Both the position numbers and the translations under genes were made by a program. Under the pieces are notes generated by a model. That model made no database searches. It saw nothing but the letters and a program-made list of their open reading frames with translations, and was not told the origin of the DNA. From JAVVHH01 sp965276815 (GTDB taxonomy: Bacteria > Pseudomonadota > Alphaproteobacteria > Acetobacterales > Acetobacteraceae), in NCBI GenBank assembly GCA_965276815.1, contig CBDIBE010000012.1, positions 372,001 through 436,000 of the forward strand: a stretch of 64,000 nucleotides of DNA, in the 5' to 3' direction. Of this stretch, positions 60,530-64,000 are shown piece after piece; position 1 is the stretch's first letter; each line of letters begins with the position of its first letter.

Positions 60530-63500
60530 AGCAGCGGCACCTTTTCAGCGCGTTTTTCCACCATGACATCGACATCGCTCGTCCCATGCCGGCGCAGCAG
60601 ATCCAGCTCAAGCTCACCCGCGCTGGTTCCGCGGCCCGCGATCAGCCGTGAAGCAAGATCGTTCACGCTGGTCCCGGCGCCGATCGCGACGATGGGCAAT
60701 TCGACCCCAAACCGCCGTTCGACGCTCATCCGCAGTTCGAGGCTCATCAGCGAATCCATCCCGACCTCGTCGAGCGGTCGGACCAGGTCGATTTCCTCGG
60801 GTGCAAGTCTGAGGACCCGGGCGACTTCCGCCGCCACCAGCCGGGCCACTTCGGTTCGCGCCTCGCCGTCGCTCTTGCTCGCGATGAGCGCCGCGAGATC
60901 GACCTTGACCTCTTGGTCAGTCGCCTCGTCCGCGGCAAAGAGTTGGGAGAAAGCGGGGCTCCTCAGCACCTTGAGCTCGCTCATCGCCCCACCGGGCCGG
61001 AACTCGGCGCAGGTGACGGTCGGAGGATAGGCCTCGGCCTCGGCCAACAGAGCATCGAGATGGGCCAAAGCCTCCGCCGCCGGCATAGCAACGAAGCCGC
61101 TGACCCGTTCCAGCTTGGCCGCGGTATGCCGGTCGCGCGCCAAGACGCCGGCATCGGCGATTGCCCCCCAGGCCACGGCAAGCCCCGGCAGCCCGTCCGT
61201 CCTGCGGCGGCGAACCAGGCCCTGCAGATAGCCGTTGGCGGCGACGTAGGCGGCCTGGCCGGGATTGCCGATCATCGTCGTCGCCGAGGAGTAAACGACG
61301 AAGTAGTCCGGCGCGGCCTTGCGTGTGGCCCGGTCGAGATTGATTGCTCCATCGATCTTGGGCGCCAGCACGGCCCGGGTGCGCGCCGGCGTCATCCCGG
61401 CGATCAGCCCGTCGTCAAGCACCATCGCCGCATGGATGACGCCCGCCAGTCGCCCGTGCGTTTGCACGAGCTTGGCGATCAAAGCGTCGACCGCATCGGC
61501 GTCGCTCACATCGAGCGCCTCCACAAGCAATTCGCAGCCGCCTGCACGGATGGCGTCCGCGCGGGCCTGCAGGCTCGGTTCGATCTGGCCGCGGCGTGAG
61601 GCGACGACGATGGTTCCGGCACCTTTCCGCGCCAGCCATTCGACGGTTTCGAAGCCAAAGCCGCCGGCGCCGCCGATCACCAAATGGGCGCCGGGTCCGG
61701 GCTTGAATGATCGCTTCGACCGGATGGTGGCGACCGGCGGGTCCGATGGACGGACGATGATCTTGCCGACATGGCCGGCGCCCTGCATCAACTGGAACGC
61801 TTGGCCCGCCTCATGCCACTCGAACGCGCGGTGGGGCAGGGGGACGAGATCGCCGTTTTTGAAATGCCGGATCAAATCGCCCATGAGCCGGTTGGCCAGG
61901 GGCAGATTTGCGGCGAGGAGCTGATCGAGGTCGACCCCGTAATAAGTCAGGTTGCGGCGGAACGGCCGTAGGCCGATCGACGTATTTTGCACATAGTCGC
62001 GCTTGCCGAGCTCGACAAAGCGCCCGAACGGCTTGAGGCACTTGACGCTCGCCAGCATGGCGTCGCCGGCCAGCGAGTTCAGGACGACATCGACGCCGCC
62101 GATATCCCGGCGGATCTCGTCGAGGAAGGCGGTGCTCCGCGAGCTATAGACAAGCTCCGCGCCGAACAATTCGACCAACGCCCGCTTATCGGGCGAGCCG
62201 ACCGTGGCGGCGACGCGTGCGCCGTGCAGCCGGGCGATTTGCATTGCGGCCAGGCCGACGCCGCCCGCTGCGCCGTGGATCAACACCCATTCGCCGGGCT
62301 GCAACTGCGCCAGATGCGTGAGCGAATACCAGGCGGTGAGGAAGCTCACGGGAATGGTGGCGGCGGCCTCGGTCGACAGGGTGTCGGGCACGGCGGTGAA
62401 CACCCGCGCATCGGCCGTGCAATGGGTGGCGAAGCTCTGGCGACCGAAACCCATGACCCGGTCGCCTTGTCTCAGGTCAGTCACTTCAGCCCCGGTCCGG
62501 ACGACCCGGCCGGCGCATTCCAGCCCAAATACCGCCCCAGCCAAGCCATCGTCCAGGACGTCATCATCCAGCAAACCGTTGGCCAGCATGATGTCGCGAA
62601 AGTTAAGCCCGGCGGCCACGATCTCGACCTCGACCTCGAGGGGATCGGGGGCCCGCCGCGCCGTCTCGACCCAGTCGAAATGGCCCGGCGCGCGCTTGGA
62701 CCCCGCCTCCAACCGGGCCGCCGGCACGCCGCCGTCCCGATCGGTCCGGTGTATCCCAGACTTGACCCGAACCGCCGAGATACCGGCCCCGTCGATCAGC
62801 AGTTCTGAATGGCTGCCAGGACGGGCGATCAGATCCGCCAAATCGCGCGCCGCCGGGTCGTCGTCCAGATCGAGCGCGATATCGATCAGTTTAAGGTCGA
62901 GCGAAGGATACTCGTTCATCGCGACGCGCGCGAAGGACCAGACCGCCTCTGCGATGGGGTCGACGACGCTCGGCCCGAGCCCCCGCACCACCACGAACAG
63001 CCGGCACTTTCCTGCGTTCGCCGCATCGAGCAGAGGCGCGAGCTGCGCCAGCGAGCGATCCAGCCCGCCTTGCTCCGCGGTGAAGGCCGAGAAGATGATG
63101 TCGGCGGCTTCGGCCGCATCCTCTGCAAGCATCTGCACAGTGCAGCCGTCTGCACGCAGGCGGTCAGCGAGCTGGATCATCAGCGGCGAGGGATGACCGG
63201 CGATGCAAGCCCGCGTCGCAGGGAGCTGGACCTGCGCCGGACGCGGCCGCGGCCGCGCCAGCAGGATGGCGCCGGCACCCTCGCCCACCGAAATGACCTC
63301 CGCCGGGCTGAAGCCGGCAGCCGGGATCGCGCGCGCAGTGGTCTGCGCCGCCGCAACCCGGCCGACGGGATAGCGCTGATCCGAGGTGGCCGCGAACCAT
63401 CCGTCGCTCATGCCCAAGAGGACGTCGAAAACCGCGGAATCGGGGGGCTGCAACACGCAGAGCAGCCCGGTGGGAGACATCCTGCGCGCGATAGCGCGGC

Positions 63501-64000
63501 CAAGACCCATATCGTCGTCGAAGACTGGGCCGAAGGCGAAACCGAAGGCGAGATCGAACAAGGCCTCGTCGGCGATGTCGGCATCGCCGTCGGCCTCCAG
63601 GAACTCGACACCGTCCATCGCGCCGCGCCGCGCCGCCAGGGAGCGCAGGCGCTGGGTGTTCGTGCCGATGACAGTGATCGTCGCACGGCCAGTCCGCGCC
63701 AGGGGCGTCAGAACCCGAAGCAACCCGGCGCAAGACGGCTCGGCGATGAGTATGCGCAGGGGCTGCACCACCGCGAGGGCTCTGCCGATCTCGCATGCGG
63801 CGCCGAGCAGCGGCGCGAACAGGATGGAGCCACCTTCGAACTGCTCCAGGGTCGAGTTTCGGATCGGGATCGGCTCACCCGTCCGCAGAACTTGCTCCAG
63901 CCCCGCCAAAGCCTGCGCAGCCAGGACGATTTCAGAGGTAGCACCAGAGTATTCCGCGGCAAAGCTCTTCAGGATCTCGTCGGGACTTGGCAGGCCGCTC
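60526..64000 (-). CDS. Type I polyketide synthase, C-terminal part (MT-like, ER, KR, ACP); runs off the window
   Basis: At least 1157 residues; the frame is open to base 64000, so the N-terminus (expected KS-AT-DH) lies outside. In order: a methyltransferase-like region whose SAM motif is degenerate (ILIAEPSCAGLL instead of E-x-G-x-G-x-G), a structural KR part, an enoylreductase (GLNFRDIMLANGLLDDD; NADPH motif GAAGGVGLAAMQIARLHGA), a ketoreductase (VIGGAGGFGFETVEWLARKG; catalytic S, Y, N in YSSATTMIGNPGQAAYVAAN) and an acyl carrier domain with phosphopantetheine serine in EVGMDSLMSLEL. The order matches highly reducing iterative synthases. Overlaps the oxoamine synthase gene by 4 bases. Confidence 0.9.
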   Translation of the reverse strand, partial: SGLPSPDEILKSFAAEYSGATSEIVLAAQALAGLEQVLRTGEPIPIRNSTLEQFEGGSILFAPLLGAACEIGRALAVVQPLRILIAEPSCAGLLRVLTPLARTGRATITVIGTNTQRLRSLAARRGAMDGVEFLEADGDADIADEALFDLAFGFAFGPVFDDDMGLGRAIARRMSPTGLLCVLQPPDSAVFDVLLGMSDGWFAATSDQRYPVGRVAAAQTTARAIPAAGFSPAEVISVGEGAGAILLARPRPRPAQVQLPATRACIAGHPSPLMIQLADRLRADGCTVQMLAEDAAEAADIIFSAFTAEQGGLDRSLAQLAPLLDAANAGKCRLFVVVRGLGPSVVDPIAEAVWSFARVAMNEYPSLDLKLIDIALDLDDDPAARDLADLIARPGSHSELLIDGAGISAVRVKSGIHRTDRDGGVPAARLEAGSKRAPGHFDWVETARRAPDPLEVEVEIVAAGLNFRDIMLANGLLDDDVLDDGLAGAVFGLECAGRVVRTGAEVTDLRQGDRVMGFGRQSFATHCTADARVFTAVPDTLSTEAAATIPVSFLTAWYSLTHLAQLQPGEWVLIHGAAGGVGLAAMQIARLHGARVAATVGSPDKRALVELFGAELVYSSRSTAFLDEIRRDIGGVDVVLNSLAGDAMLASVKCLKPFGRFVELGKRDYVQNTSIGLRPFRRNLTYYGVDLDQLLAANLPLANRLMGDLIRHFKNGDLVPLPHRAFEWHEAGQAFQLMQGAGHVGKIIVRPSDPPVATIRSKRSFKPGPGAHLVIGGAGGFGFETVEWLARKGAGTIVVASRRGQIEPSLQARADAIRAGGCELLVEALDVSDADAVDALIAKLVQTHGRLAGVIHAAMVLDDGLIAGMTPARTRAVLAPKIDGAINLDRATRKAAPDYFVVYSSATTMIGNPGQAAYVAANGYLQGLVRRRRTDGLPGLAVAWGAIADAGVLARDRHTAAKLERVSGFVAMPAAEALAHLDALLAEAEAYPPTVTCAEFRPGGAMSELKVLRSPAFSQLFAADEATDQEVKVDLAALIASKSDGEARTEVARLVAAEVARVLRLAPEEIDLVRPLDEVGMDSLMSLELRMSVERRFGVELPIVAIGAGTSVNDLASRLIAGRGTSAGELELDLLRRHGTSDVDVMVEKRAEKVPLL

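Overview
High-GC bacterial chromosomal DNA with tightly packed, often 4-bp-overlapping genes and frequent GTG/TTG starts. Gene content (molybdenum hydroxylase, NitT/TauT-type ABC importers, MmgE/PrpD proteins, CaiB/BaiF CoA-transferase, PhaR-type boxes) suggests an alphaproteobacterium, perhaps Rhodospirillales/Acetobacteraceae or Rhizobiales. That placement is inference. No rRNA, tRNA, CRISPR array or complete insertion sequence was seen.

Layout. (1) 133-4384: a sigma54-type promoter and a four-gene ATP-grasp / alpha-E / transglutaminase / transglutaminase operon, followed by a 5' fragment of a chromate transporter cut off at about 4518, where AT-richer accessory DNA begins. (2) 4531-10128: an MFS transporter and a three-gene operon whose middle gene is a selenoprotein. 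An in-frame TGA at 7784-7786 reads as Sec in a U-G-S-C motif and is followed by a hairpin with bacterial SECIS geometry. A CaiB/BaiF CoA-transferase follows, with a convergent thioredoxin-reductase-like gene. (3) 10390-17245: an enolase-superfamily enzyme, an orphan solute-binding protein, a four-gene ABC importer operon, and a GntR/HutC repressor with two matching operators (TAAGACGWCTTA). (4) 17364-24553: a seven-gene operon with hydrolase, TIM-barrel, Kelch, two molybdenum hydroxylase subunits, an unrecognised protein and an amidohydrolase-2. (5) 24864-34340: a membrane protein, an SGNH hydrolase, a LysR regulator divergent from a luciferase-like monooxygenase / ABC importer / M24 hydrolase operon, a DAO-type oxidoreductase with a damaged N-terminus, and a parE remnant. 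(6) 34385-47002 (minus): a twelve-gene operon with two ABC importers around a dehydrogenase, aconitase-type hydratase, lyase and two MmgE/PrpD proteins, controlled by a divergent IclR regulator. (7) 48005-53343: an IS6-type remnant, the AtuA/DUF4387 pair, a monooxygenase and a third MmgE/PrpD protein. (8) 53371-58340: a LysR regulator, an MFS transporter, several decayed gene fragments (SDR, CoA-transferase, livH, livK) and two small genes, one behind a pair of PhaR-type boxes. (9) 58361-64000: an SDR, an alpha-oxoamine synthase and the C-terminal part of a type I PKS (MT-like/ER/KR/ACP), the same trio of activities that builds fungal sphinganine-analogue toxins.

Much of the window is modular catabolic DNA: an importer of the SsuABC/TauABC type, a few redox or hydration enzymes and a local regulator, repeated several times, with scars of recombination between modules. 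The most notable items are the recoded selenoprotein operon, the PKS-AOS-SDR set and the twelve-gene dehydrogenation-hydration-cleavage operon.
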